Source: Prevotella scopos JCM 17725
Lineage (GTDB): Bacteria > Bacteroidota > Bacteroidia > Bacteroidales > Bacteroidaceae
NCBI RefSeq assembly: GCF_018127785.1
Contig: NZ_CP072390.1
Coordinates: 372,001-436,000 of the forward strand
DNA length: 64,000 bases
Direction of reading: 5' to 3'
Part shown: positions 55,816 through 64,000 of the stretch, piece after piece
How the letters are laid out: each line of letters starts with the position of its first letter
How positions within the stretch are numbered: the stretch's first letter is position 1
The notes under the pieces: generated by a model
Databases searched by the model: none
Seen by the model: the letters and a program-made list of their open reading frames with translations, nothing else
Told to the model about the DNA's origin: nothing
Translations under genes and position numbers: made by a program

Positions 55816-56753
55816 AAAAGATTTTTACTTTAGTAATCGTATCTTTCTTGAGTGCACTCGCAGTACAGGCACAGTCATTAAAGGTAACCAAGACAGATGG
55901 TAGCGTTGTAACTTATAATGCATCTGATATTTCAAAGATTGAGTTCTTACCAAGTGAAACCCCTTCACAACCAAAGTTGATACACGAGTTTACAGGCTAT
56001 CTGACTGTAAAGAACAAGATGATTAATAATGTGCGTTATGACAATGGCGCTAAGATTAAGGTGTTGCAGGACGGTGGTAAGTTCCTTGCAGAGTTCTCCG
56101 ATACTCAGTGGGGTACTGGTTCTTTCGTGATAACCATGGCTAATCATGCTATTAACGGTACTGGAAAGATGAAGATTGCAAACCCAAATGGTGGTGGCGC
56201 AGCGAAGGAGTATGATGCAACAATGAGTGGTTCGATGACAGAAATAAAGATTTCAATCCCATCACTCATGGGTGGTACTGATATTACTTGGCATTATGCT
56301 GAGGCTTCAGCAGCGTCTAAGGTGGCAGGAAACTATACTGGTACGACCTCTTTGAAGGTGGGTGTAGTGCCTGGTTCATTCACATCTGCAACGGTTGAGT
56401 ATAAGGTTACTGCTAATGAAGATGGCTCTATCAATGTGACAGCATCTGAAGAGAAGTACACAGGAGTTACTATGGTAGGAAACTTGACAATAGGAACATA
56501 CACCGTAAAGAACCTTGCTTACGATAAGGAAACCAATAGCTTTAGTCGTGATTATAGCAGTGATGATCTCAAGGTTTATCTTAAGTCTGAAGGAGGTATG
56601 ATGAGTCTTGATAAGAACTATGCTTTCGAGTCACCAAGTAAGATTATTGTTAAACTTGATGAGAATGGGACTTTGATAATTACAAATAGCTATAAGCTTG
56701 CACATATGCCACTCTCAATCTCAGCAACATATACTGGTAAGAAGGCTAAGTAA
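55812..56753 (+). CDS. Calycin/lipocalin-like secreted protein
   Basis: 313 residues, with signal peptide MKKIFTLVIVSFLSALAVQAQ. The module SLKVTKTDGSVVTYNASDIS and SKIEFLP is common in secreted Bacteroidota proteins. Then a beta-rich region with two similar halves: about 58-165 (EFTGYLTVKNKMINNV) and 170-313 (NYTGTTSLKVGVVPGS), suggestive of calycin-type barrels. It sits directly upstream of HmuY, so a role in haem or other small-ligand capture is possible but unproven. Confidence 0.75.
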   Translation: MKKIFTLVIVSFLSALAVQAQSLKVTKTDGSVVTYNASDISKIEFLPSETPSQPKLIHEFTGYLTVKNKMINNVRYDNGAKIKVLQDGGKFLAEFSDTQWGTGSFVITMANHAINGTGKMKIANPNGGGAAKEYDATMSGSMTEIKISIPSLMGGTDITWHYAEASAASKVAGNYTGTTSLKVGVVPGSFTSATVEYKVTANEDGSINVTASEEKYTGVTMVGNLTIGTYTVKNLAYDKETNSFSRDYSSDDLKVYLKSEGGMMSLDKNYAFESPSKIIVKLDENGTLIITNSYKLAHMPLSISATYTGKKAK

Positions 56754-56767
56754 AACGTTATACGCTC

Positions 56768-57562
56768 ATGCACAGAGTATTTCGCCCTATTTCTATCCTT
56801 GCAGGCTGTGCCATTATGTTAATGGTAACAGCCTGCAACGGCATTTTTAAAGATATATATGATGAGGCTCCAGCCACAGCAAATGTAACAACAGAAGGTC
56901 AACTTCTTGTTAATGCCGCCAGTTGGAAGGACTGGTATTATGTTGACTTTGACTCTTTACAGATGTATATCGAGCGTAAAGATACTGCAGGATTGCTTAA
57001 GGCACAGACGAACTTCACGCATTATGCCATTCCAACGAGTCTAACATCGGGTAGTGATGATGGAAAGACAGGTTTATATACTTACTGGTTTGATGTTTTC
57101 GGGAAAGGAATCTCGGTTAATGAGAAGCGCAGTTTCACAGCTACCGATGCACAAGCTGAACCTCAGTCATGGAGCTTAGCCTTCCATCGTAACAATGTAA
57201 GAACGAATGGTGGTGCTGTGCTTGAAACGAAATACACCTCTTTAAATGAACTTCCAAAGAATAGTTCCTATTTCTTAGGAGCAACATTTCAAGAAGATGA
57301 ATGGACAGAGAACGAGGTTTGGGAAGACCAGTCGCAGATGCTCTCGAGCCTAATAGGGTGTCAAGGGATAAAAATCAATAAGGTCCTTTCTTCTTGGTTG
57401 AAGATCGAAATACCCCCAATGCCTCCAGCTTTTACCATGAACAATCATGTCTTTATTCTTCGTCTGAAGAATGGTAAGTATGCTGCTTTGCAGTTGGAGA
57501 ACTATATTGGTGCCGATGGAACCAAATGTTGGTTGAGAATCAATTATAAATATCCATATTAA
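56768..57562 (+). CDS. hmuY: HmuY-family haem-binding lipoprotein
   Basis: 264 residues. HmuY proteins take haem from host haemoproteins and pass it to HmuR. The lipoprotein signal ends MVTACNG (cysteine about residue 23). Family segments are WKDWYYVDFDSLQ near 53-65, TYWFDVFGKG near 105 and WSLAFHRNNVRTNGG near 140-154, and the C-terminal FILRLKNGKYAALQLENY. Prevotella and Tannerella homologues use methionine haem ligands instead of the histidines of Porphyromonas; M in IPPMPPAFTM is only a candidate. The hmuR-like gene follows 74 bases later. Confidence 0.9.
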   Translation: MHRVFRPISILAGCAIMLMVTACNGIFKDIYDEAPATANVTTEGQLLVNAASWKDWYYVDFDSLQMYIERKDTAGLLKAQTNFTHYAIPTSLTSGSDDGKTGLYTYWFDVFGKGISVNEKRSFTATDAQAEPQSWSLAFHRNNVRTNGGAVLETKYTSLNELPKNSSYFLGATFQEDEWTENEVWEDQSQMLSSLIGCQGIKINKVLSSWLKIEIPPMPPAFTMNNHVFILRLKNGKYAALQLENYIGADGTKCWLRINYKYPY

Positions 57563-57636
57563 ACAGAACACAAAACCTTTTTGCAATCGGTTCTTTTGAA
57601 GAATAGAGATAAGGTTATGAGATCTTTTGATTGGTT

Positions 57637-59607
57637 ATGAAACAAAAAAACATTATACTATCAGCTCTTGTTTGTCTGCTTCCTACAACGATGTGGGCGG
57701 ATGAGTTGCTTGATTCTATATACAAATCCTTAGAGTTAGAACAGGTTGTAGTGACGGGAACACGTACACCGAAGCTACTTGCCAATACCCCTGTGTTGAC
57801 GAAACTCATCACAGCTGATGATATCATGAAGACGGATGCCACCAATCTGCGTGATGTTTTGCAGCAGGTGATACCAGGTATTGAGTTCTCATATGCCATG
57901 AATCAGCAGGTCCACATGAACTTCTCAGGCTTTGGTGGACAGAGTATGTTGATTCTTGTAGACGGTGAACGTCTTGCAGGTGAGACGATGGATGATGTCG
58001 ATTTCAATCGTATTGGTATGGATAATGTTGATCACATTGAGATTGTGAAAGGTGCTGCGTCTGCGCTTTATGGCTCTAATGCTGCTGGTGGAGTTATCAA
58101 TATCATCACCAAGAAAAAGCCAAATCCATGTGCACTCAACTTAAATATGCGCTTTGGTCGCCACAATGAGCAACGTTATGGTATGTCATGGCAATACGCA
58201 AGAGGTAAGTGGAACAATCTGTTTACAGTTAATAGGAATAGTTCTGACAACTTCAACGTACACAATGGACCCAATCCAATTACGCGAGTAGTTTCAACTA
58301 TCTATGGTGATGCTGTTTGGAACTTTAAGGAACAACTTACTTTTAGGTTGAATGAAAAGCTTCGTTTGACAGGGCGTGCAGGCTATTTCTATCGCCAGTT
58401 GGTACGTACATCAGAGGTTCCAGAACGCTATCGTGACTTTTCAGGTGGTCTTCGTGGAATGTGGACACCAGACCTTGTCAATAGTGTTGACTTCTCCTAT
58501 GCTTTTGATCAGTATGATAAGTCAGACTATCAGCGTATCACTCGCCTTGATATACGCGATTATTCAAATGTACAGAATAGTATTCGCTTACTTTATAATC
58601 ACACTTTTGAGGGAGATAACGTCCTTTCTGTAGGTGCAGATTATATGCATGATTATCTCTTTAACACGAACTTAGAGGGACGAATCCGTAAGCAGGACTC
58701 TTTCGATGCCTTTGCACAATACGACTGGAATATCAGTCCAAAGTGGGAGGTTGTGGGTGCCTTGCGTTACGACTACTTCTCAGATGGACGCATCTCACGG
58801 CTGACTCCGAAGGTAAGCGCACGTTATCAGCCAATTCATAACTTGAATGTTCGTCTCAGTTATGGTATGGGTTTCCGTGCGCCTACATTGAAAGAGAAGT
58901 ATTACAACTTTGATATGTCAGGAATATGGATTGTTGAAGGTAATCCCTCTTTGAAACCAGAGGTAAGCCAGAATTTCAATGCTTCGGTTGACTATACAAA
59001 GGGACACTATAATTTTACAGTAAGTGCTTACTGCAATCGGATTGAAAACAAGATAGCCACCGGAGCACCTTATTACAAGAATCCATCGGATGTTGTACCA
59101 CATCTTCCTTATATCAATCTGAATCATTACATTGTTAGCGGTGGTGAAGCAACAGCACAGGCTCGTTGGACAAATGGTATCACAGCACGCTATAGCTATG
59201 CTTTTACCCACGAACGCCTACCGAAGGATAAGAATGATAACGCCGTTAACAATCAGTATATACCTGCCCGTAAGCATTCAATGACAGGTCACATTGATTG
59301 GGATCATCAGTGGTCGAAGAACTATGGTACAAACATCGGACTTGATGGACGTTTTCTCTCAGCTGTCGACAATGAAGAGTTTGTTGATTACTATGACATC
59401 TCTAAGGGTATAAAAACAATACATTACCCCGCATACGCACTCTTCAAACTCTCTTTGGTGCAGCGCATCAGTAAGGCGGTGAAGGTAAGTGTCATTCTCG
59501 ATAACATATTTAATTATAAACCAGAATATTATTATTTGAATTGTCCATTGACTGATGGGACAAACCTTATGGTGGGAATGTCAGTGGATGTTGATAAACT
59601 ATTTTAA
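57637..59607 (+). CDS. hmuR: HmuR-type TonB-dependent haem receptor
   Basis: 656 residues from ATG 57637 (MKQKNIILSALVC); TTG 57631 rejected. Signal peptide, then the TonB box area LEQVVVTGTRTPK (about 32-44), plug with PGIEFSYAMNQQVHMNFSGFG (in part) and LYGSNAAGGVINIITKKKP, and a 22-strand barrel. GNPSLKPEVSQNFNASVDYTK near 435 is the usual FRAP/NPNL-type receptor region with RAPTLKEKYYNF before it. It imports haem delivered by HmuY, energised by TonB. No HmuSTUV genes follow. Confidence 0.94.
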   Translation: MKQKNIILSALVCLLPTTMWADELLDSIYKSLELEQVVVTGTRTPKLLANTPVLTKLITADDIMKTDATNLRDVLQQVIPGIEFSYAMNQQVHMNFSGFGGQSMLILVDGERLAGETMDDVDFNRIGMDNVDHIEIVKGAASALYGSNAAGGVINIITKKKPNPCALNLNMRFGRHNEQRYGMSWQYARGKWNNLFTVNRNSSDNFNVHNGPNPITRVVSTIYGDAVWNFKEQLTFRLNEKLRLTGRAGYFYRQLVRTSEVPERYRDFSGGLRGMWTPDLVNSVDFSYAFDQYDKSDYQRITRLDIRDYSNVQNSIRLLYNHTFEGDNVLSVGADYMHDYLFNTNLEGRIRKQDSFDAFAQYDWNISPKWEVVGALRYDYFSDGRISRLTPKVSARYQPIHNLNVRLSYGMGFRAPTLKEKYYNFDMSGIWIVEGNPSLKPEVSQNFNASVDYTKGHYNFTVSAYCNRIENKIATGAPYYKNPSDVVPHLPYINLNHYIVSGGEATAQARWTNGITARYSYAFTHERLPKDKNDNAVNNQYIPARKHSMTGHIDWDHQWSKNYGTNIGLDGRFLSAVDNEEFVDYYDISKGIKTIHYPAYALFKLSLVQRISKAVKVSVILDNIFNYKPEYYYLNCPLTDGTNLMVGMSVDVDKLF

Positions 59608-59630
59608 AGCTCTCAATACCTTTTTAATTT

Positions 59631-60503
59631 ATGGGAAAAAGTAAAATCTATTTATGGCGAACACTCGCCTCGTTTATCCTTGTGTTGTTCACGATGCCTT
59701 TGGGTCATGCACTGATGATTATAATGGAGAAGACGATGACACCAGAAGCTGTGCATTATGCTGGTTTTACAATGGGGTTCGTGGGCTTGATACTGGTAAT
59801 CATTGGTGTTTTTGTAAAAGGTGATACACGTCAAACACTCTGGGGACTTATTGGTGGTCTGCTTTTCTGGACAGGTTGGGTAGAGTTTCTCTTCCAATAT
59901 TATGCTCACCGCTTTGGTGTGCAGCCTGAGATTGAAAACGGAGTGATTGTCACGAAACCTGAGTATCTTATTCTTCCAGCGTCCTTCGGTTTCTGGATGA
60001 TGATGATGACAATGTACATCTTCAGTACACGTAATGGTTGTAACTTTATCACATGGATTCAGAAACGTTTGTTTGGAAATCGCAAGAATGAGATTGCTTT
60101 TCAGCCAATGACACGCCACACTTCCATTGTCACCTTTATGGAGGTGAATATGATTCTTTGGGCTTCTTATCTTCTGCTGATGTTCTGCTATGATAAGAAC
60201 TTCCTTGGCGATCACCACCCAGTAACCTTCCTCGTTGGTATAGGCTGTTTCATCGGTGCAATCTATATGTTTAAGAAGCAGCTTTATATTGCTTCGTGGG
60301 GTGCAAATATCCGTATGTCGGTTGCAACTGTGATTGTTTTTTGGACGCCAGTGGAGATACTCGGACGTATCAATTTCTTCAAGGAGTTTTGGGTTAATCC
60401 ACAAGAATATGCCGTGCAACTCCTTTGTATCTTGGCTGCGTTCGTCCTTCTGCTGGTTTATATGTGGGTGAAAGGCTCTAGAAAGAAGCATAACAACAAA
60501 TAA
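59631..60503 (+). CDS. Multi-pass membrane protein at the end of the haem locus
   Basis: 290 residues, about seven or eight hydrophobic helices (for example LASFILVLFTMPLGHALMII and AVQLLCILAAFVLLLVYMWV). No named family recognised. Histidine and methionine are frequent (HHPVTF, FGFWMMMMTMY). It begins 23 bases after hmuR, so it is probably co-transcribed and may handle haem, metal or redox steps in the inner membrane. That role is inference. Confidence 0.8.
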   Translation: MGKSKIYLWRTLASFILVLFTMPLGHALMIIMEKTMTPEAVHYAGFTMGFVGLILVIIGVFVKGDTRQTLWGLIGGLLFWTGWVEFLFQYYAHRFGVQPEIENGVIVTKPEYLILPASFGFWMMMMTMYIFSTRNGCNFITWIQKRLFGNRKNEIAFQPMTRHTSIVTFMEVNMILWASYLLLMFCYDKNFLGDHHPVTFLVGIGCFIGAIYMFKKQLYIASWGANIRMSVATVIVFWTPVEILGRINFFKEFWVNPQEYAVQLLCILAAFVLLLVYMWVKGSRKKHNNK

Positions 60504-60765
60504 CAAGACTCTTCGTTGAGGAGGGTGTTGGTGGTTAATGTTGTTGGCTGATAGCGTTTACTATCGTTGGGTGATATTGTTCAAATATGTATCCTCCTTT
60601 TCTCTGTGTGCTACATTATACCGGGAGACTGACTTTTATCACACAATATTTTAGAAGAATCTGAAACGAATAATGGTTCAACTAGAAACTTTTCAACCAT
60701 CACGAGGATTATCTCGCTTTCTATTCTCCTCCCTGCTGGGGAGGGGTTGAAACCGGAAATTTAAT

Positions 60766-60880
60766 TTCCTGTCATTCCTGTCATGTATAGTAGGAAGTTA
60801 ACTTGTTAGATTACAGCCGGATATAGGAAATGTTAAAAATGACAGCAAACTAAAACAAAACTATTCTTGTATTTTTTATT
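60766..60880 (+). repeat. Dispersed intergenic repeat with inverted ends, copy B
   Basis: Same order of conserved blocks as copy A at 37363-37475: TTCCTGTCATTCCTGTCAT, GTTAACTTGTT, AGC-GGAT, GAAATGTTAAAAATGACAGC, then TAAAACAAAACT-TTCTTGTATTTT. Copies differ by scattered substitutions, so neither is new. Confidence 0.7.
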
Positions 60881-60893
60881 CTTGAACTGTTAG

Positions 60894-60974
60894 TTTTTAT
60901 CAAATTTCCTGAAGGACGTTCACATTGTGAAGCAGGAGGGTGCTACCTCAGCTAAGAAGTATATTGTCCGTTAA
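60894..60974 (+). pseudogene. Remnant of a T9SS-type C-terminal tail
   Basis: An open frame without start codon reads FLSNFLKDVHIVKQEG then ATSAKKYIVR and stop. The VHIVKQEG...KKYIVR pattern fits the last strand of a type IX sorting domain. Just upstream lies repeat copy B, so the rest of the gene may have been deleted or displaced. Confidence 0.4.
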
Positions 60975-61001
60975 AAAAAATCGTAAAACCATAAAGCAGA
61001 T

Positions 61002-62324
61002 ATGTTACGTAAGTTTTATTTACTATTTTTTTTCATCGTTGCTGTCTTTTCTTCTACCTTGAAGGTTAAGGCACAAGAGTATAGTCTGATTGCAGCTGCA
61101 GGACAAAAGGTATATGTGCCCATTACGGCAACGAATGTAAAGGGAAAGATGAACATCACCAATTATGGCAGACCCGCCATTAATAATTTTGATTATACAC
61201 TATCTTTCAATGGTACGGAGTTGTATTCAAAACATTATGTCTTGCCACAAGCGCTGAATCGTTATGACGATGCTACGATAGAGATTGATGTTCCGCCTTA
61301 CACAGAATTAGGTGAGGATGAGCTGATATTTACGATTACGAAGGTAAATGGAACTCGTAATAATGCTACTGTCAACTATTCAACACTCCCGAGAGTAACT
61401 GTCACAAAGGTGCCTCATAGGAGAGTTGTTGTTGAAGATTACACGGCAATGTGGTGCAGGTACTGTCCACGTGGCATTGCATTAATGGAGAATCTTGCAC
61501 ATAAGTATGGCGATGATTTCATAGGTATAGCTGTTCATACGGGACGTGGTTATGAGCCGTTATATTGTGAGGACTATGCCTGGAATATTGCAGAAATCAA
61601 GAATTATCCTACACTCACAATGAATCGAAGTCGTATTCTCTCATCTTACATAGCGCAAACTGAATTTGAAGAGGAACGTTCAAAAGGAGCTTATATGGAT
61701 ATTGAAGCGTCAGCGATGTGGGATAAGGAAAAGAACAATATTACCGTTACTCCCCGAGTTACCTTCCGTCTAAACCGGAAAGAAGCTCCGTATGGTTTTG
61801 CGTACGTGCTGACGGAGGACGGAATGTCTAATCCTAGATGGGCGCAAGCCAACATAGAAAGTGGTAATACTGAAGTTCGCGGTATATCAAGTGAACTCGA
61901 TTATTTCGTCGATGCGGCTAGTACTATCTATAACCTTAAAAACAACTCTGTCGCTATTGCAGCTGAAGGGGTGAAAAATCCTGTTACAGGCAAGATAACA
62001 GCTCCCATTAAGGCAGATGAACCACAAAGTCATACATTCATCTTGCAGAATATTTCTAACAAGAGCATGATCCAAGACAAGTCTAAATTAAGCGTATGTA
62101 TATTCCTGATTAATACGGAAACTGGGTACATTGAGAACGCTACTAAGTGTGCTATCTCTGATTTTAATACCACAGGAATTTCTTCATTGTCACAGGGAGA
62201 GGGCCGAGTTGTTGAGACAGCACGCTATGCCCTTGATGGTCGTCGTATTACGGCTCCACAAAAGGGTATTAATCTTGTGAAGTTTAGTGATGGAAGTGTT
62301 CGTAAAGAGGTAGTGACACAGTAA
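61002..62324 (+). CDS. Omp28-related protein with thioredoxin-like CxxC domain
   Basis: 440 residues. Signal peptide (MLRKFYLLFFFIVAVFSS to about residue 24). A beta-sandwich domain occupies about 30-135. A thioredoxin-like fold follows with RRVVVEDYTAMWCRYCPRG (about 144-162; C-x-x-C), then IAVHTGRGYEPLY and cis-proline-type NYPTLTMNR. The C-terminal part is strand-rich and ends ARYALDGRRITAPQKGINLV, like a type IX sorting tail. Omp28-type proteins are outer-membrane or surface proteins of unknown role; disulphide exchange is plausible. Confidence 0.85.
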   Translation: MLRKFYLLFFFIVAVFSSTLKVKAQEYSLIAAAGQKVYVPITATNVKGKMNITNYGRPAINNFDYTLSFNGTELYSKHYVLPQALNRYDDATIEIDVPPYTELGEDELIFTITKVNGTRNNATVNYSTLPRVTVTKVPHRRVVVEDYTAMWCRYCPRGIALMENLAHKYGDDFIGIAVHTGRGYEPLYCEDYAWNIAEIKNYPTLTMNRSRILSSYIAQTEFEEERSKGAYMDIEASAMWDKEKNNITVTPRVTFRLNRKEAPYGFAYVLTEDGMSNPRWAQANIESGNTEVRGISSELDYFVDAASTIYNLKNNSVAIAAEGVKNPVTGKITAPIKADEPQSHTFILQNISNKSMIQDKSKLSVCIFLINTETGYIENATKCAISDFNTTGISSLSQGEGRVVETARYALDGRRITAPQKGINLVKFSDGSVRKEVVTQ

Positions 62325-62353
62325 TGTCCTCGGGTTTGATATATGTTTACATT

Positions 62354-64000
62354 ATGAACAAGCGTTTGAGAGAATCGTACCAGCAGAAGGCAGAAGAGAC
62401 GAGCAAGCTACTCGTCTCTCTCCGTAATCGAAGTCGTGTTTTTATCCTATCAGAGATAGGTTCTTTTTTAGTAGCCATTGGTTTTGTAGTTCTCTACACC
62501 TTAATAGATAATGCAGCTTGGACGCTTCTTTGCGCCTTAGCTGCATTGTTGTTTTATCTTTATATTCGTCGTCGTGACGTGCTGAACGACCGAAAGATAA
62601 AGACGGCAGAGGCTCTGCTGCGAGTTTATCAGAATGAGATAGACTATCTAAATGGCTACTTCTCTGGCTTTGATGCTGGCGAACAATATGTTAATCCGCA
62701 ACATCCTTATACCTTTGATATGGATGTTTTCGGCACAGGTTCGTTGTTTCAAAGAATGAATCGCACCATCTCAACTGGTGGTAGTGACCAGTTGGCAGCT
62801 TGTCTATCTACGGAGTGGGGAAGTGCAAAGAGAGAGGAACTTGTTGGGCAAATACGTCAACGAATGGCTTCTGTTGACGAATTGGGGAAGGCAGAACTAT
62901 TCTTGTCAGAATTCAAATCTTTAGGTGTAAAGGAACGAATCAATACGGAAGAAGTGCTGAAAGCATTGACGGATGTTCATTGCCAGAGCTTTCCAAAGTT
63001 TTTTCATAGCTCTCTTTTACGTTATTTCTGTTATGCTGATTTACTCGGTTTCTATGTGAGTATTGTGCTTTCCATTGTGGGATTGGTTCCTTTCTTATTA
63101 CCTGTATGGTGGGGAATATTTAACTTTATGTTCTCTTTCCTTTGTGGGCATAAGCACATGCGTGTCATTTCTGAACTGATAGCAAAGGTACATACGCAGG
63201 TAGATGGCTACTTACGTGTATTGAAATTGGTTAATAAGACTGAGTTTAAGTCTGCCGAACTACAAGCTTTGAAAAAGAAACTTGCGGGTGCGGAGGAGTC
63301 TTTTGAACAATTAGAACTTATCTTACAAAAGATTGATAACAGAAGTAACGAGGTGGGTGTCTTTGTCTTTAACAGTTTTGCTTTGATTGACATTGCAATC
63401 GTAAGACTCTTCCTTCGTTGGCAACATACTTATGAGCAGCGCACGAATGAGTGGATAGATAGTCTAAATCTCTTTGATGCTTTGGTGTCAATGGGTAACT
63501 TCCGATTGAATGAAGATAGGGCAGTACAGGCAGAAATCAGCGAGGAGAATAAGGTGGTTTATGATGCGAAAAATCTTTATCATCCCTTCCTTGGCGAGAA
63601 GGCTGTTGCAAACGACTTCACAATCCATGATCATGAGTATTATATTGTTACGGGTGCGAATATGGCAGGTAAGAGTACTTTCCTGCGCTCGTTGGGTATA
63701 AATTACCTCTTGGCGATGAATGGTTTGCCAGTCTTTGCTAAGCAGTTGAAGGTCTCAGTATTCCATCTCTTTACGAGTATGCGTACGACAGACGACCTTA
63801 CGCATGGCATCTCTTATTTCAATGCTGAGTTGCTTCGTTTGAAAAAGTTGTTAGGATCGCTGCGTGATGATGTACCAAGTCTGATTATTTTGGACGAGAT
63901 TTTGAAGGGAACAAACTCTCTCGATAAGTTGAATGGCTCTCGTCTTTTCTTACAATATATCGCTGAACGCAATGTAACAGGCGTTATTGCTACTCACGAC
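62354..64000 (+). CDS. Membrane-anchored MutS-family ATPase, 3' end outside the window
   Basis: 549 codons from ATG 62354 (MNKRLRESYQQKAEE), open to the edge. Residues about 30-70 hold two hydrophobic helices (LVAIGFVVLYTLI, WTLLCALAALLFYLYI), and another pair lies near 225-260 (YVSIVLSIVGLVPFLL). A helical lever/clamp-like region follows, then the MutS ATPase domain with Walker A GANMAGKST (about 437-445) and Walker B LIILDEILKGTNSLDK (about 512-527) and ATHD at the edge. The N-terminal mismatch-binding domain is missing, so this is not canonical MutS. Role unknown. Confidence 0.88.
   Translation, partial: MNKRLRESYQQKAEETSKLLVSLRNRSRVFILSEIGSFLVAIGFVVLYTLIDNAAWTLLCALAALLFYLYIRRRDVLNDRKIKTAEALLRVYQNEIDYLNGYFSGFDAGEQYVNPQHPYTFDMDVFGTGSLFQRMNRTISTGGSDQLAACLSTEWGSAKREELVGQIRQRMASVDELGKAELFLSEFKSLGVKERINTEEVLKALTDVHCQSFPKFFHSSLLRYFCYADLLGFYVSIVLSIVGLVPFLLPVWWGIFNFMFSFLCGHKHMRVISELIAKVHTQVDGYLRVLKLVNKTEFKSAELQALKKKLAGAEESFEQLELILQKIDNRSNEVGVFVFNSFALIDIAIVRLFLRWQHTYEQRTNEWIDSLNLFDALVSMGNFRLNEDRAVQAEISEENKVVYDAKNLYHPFLGEKAVANDFTIHDHEYYIVTGANMAGKSTFLRSLGINYLLAMNGLPVFAKQLKVSVFHLFTSMRTTDDLTHGISYFNAELLRLKKLLGSLRDDVPSLIILDEILKGTNSLDKLNGSRLFLQYIAERNVTGVIATHD

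Larger units (their letters stand above)
60504..61001. other. Intergenic stretch with hairpin, dispersed repeat and gene remnant
   Basis: 498 bases. It includes a TTCTCTGTGTG element near 60600, a C/G-rich hairpin CCTCCC..GGGAGG at 60728-60744, repeat copy B (60766-60880) and a short remnant of a T9SS tail (60894-60974). Confidence 0.6.

Noticed and set aside
59652..60506. 284-codon minus-strand reading frame
   Set aside because: Antisense shadow of the membrane protein at 59631; its composition is unlike a real protein (His/Cys-rich, no motif).

Overview
The window looks like the chromosome of an oral-type Prevotella (phylum Bacteroidota; genus inferred, species not resolved). The evidence is two SusC/SusD-type outer-membrane loci, a HmuY/HmuR haem locus, T9SS-like C-terminal tails, low GC, scarce Shine-Dalgarno sequences, and many promoters of the Bacteroidota type (a -7 box TAnnTTTG, often with TTTG or TTG about 19-20 bases upstream).

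Layout. 1-4360: a SusC/RagA receptor gene on the minus strand, running off the left edge and cut in two by an IS1634-like insertion sequence (1425-3526). 5117-23650: an almost complete ribosomal superoperon on the plus strand (str, S10, spc and alpha blocks: rpsL-rpsG-fusA-rpsJ through rpoA-rplQ, with secY, map, infA and rpmJ). It has at least three promoters and ends at a strong terminator. 24074-30033: a SusCD pair on the minus strand whose SusC carries three single-base homopolymer frameshifts. 30443-33932: an AT-rich accessory stretch on the minus strand. It holds a four-gene operon with a membrane-anchored Roc/Arf-like GTPase behind a consensus promoter, two paralogous small zinc-ribbon proteins, a tiny membrane protein and a probable 6S-like structured RNA.

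34497-45331: unrelated single genes: a 480-residue unknown, a glycine-zipper lipoprotein with an EF-hand-like loop, RlpA, glutamate dehydrogenase, a large REC-like/PPDK_N fusion, and a HipBA toxin-antitoxin pair with a palindromic operator over its -7 box. 45314-47691: an AMP-ligase plus short-chain dehydrogenase pair. 47916-54939: an RDD protein divergent from a six-gene MoxR/DUF58/DUF4350/DUF4129/SpoIIM-like membrane operon. 55333-60503: a haem-uptake locus (two secreted beta proteins, HmuY, HmuR, an integral membrane protein). 61002-64000: an Omp28-like thioredoxin-fold protein and a membrane-anchored MutS-family ATPase cut by the right edge.

Intergenic DNA carries several dispersed repeat families: a 22-bp tandem palindromic unit at three loci, a roughly 110-bp element with inverted CTGTCATT/AATGACAG ends at two loci, degenerate ACACAGAG elements, and C-rich/G-rich hairpins near gene ends. 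No tRNA, rRNA or CRISPR array was recognised. The observations most worth follow-up are the GTPase operon, the 6S-like RNA and the 22-bp repeat family.
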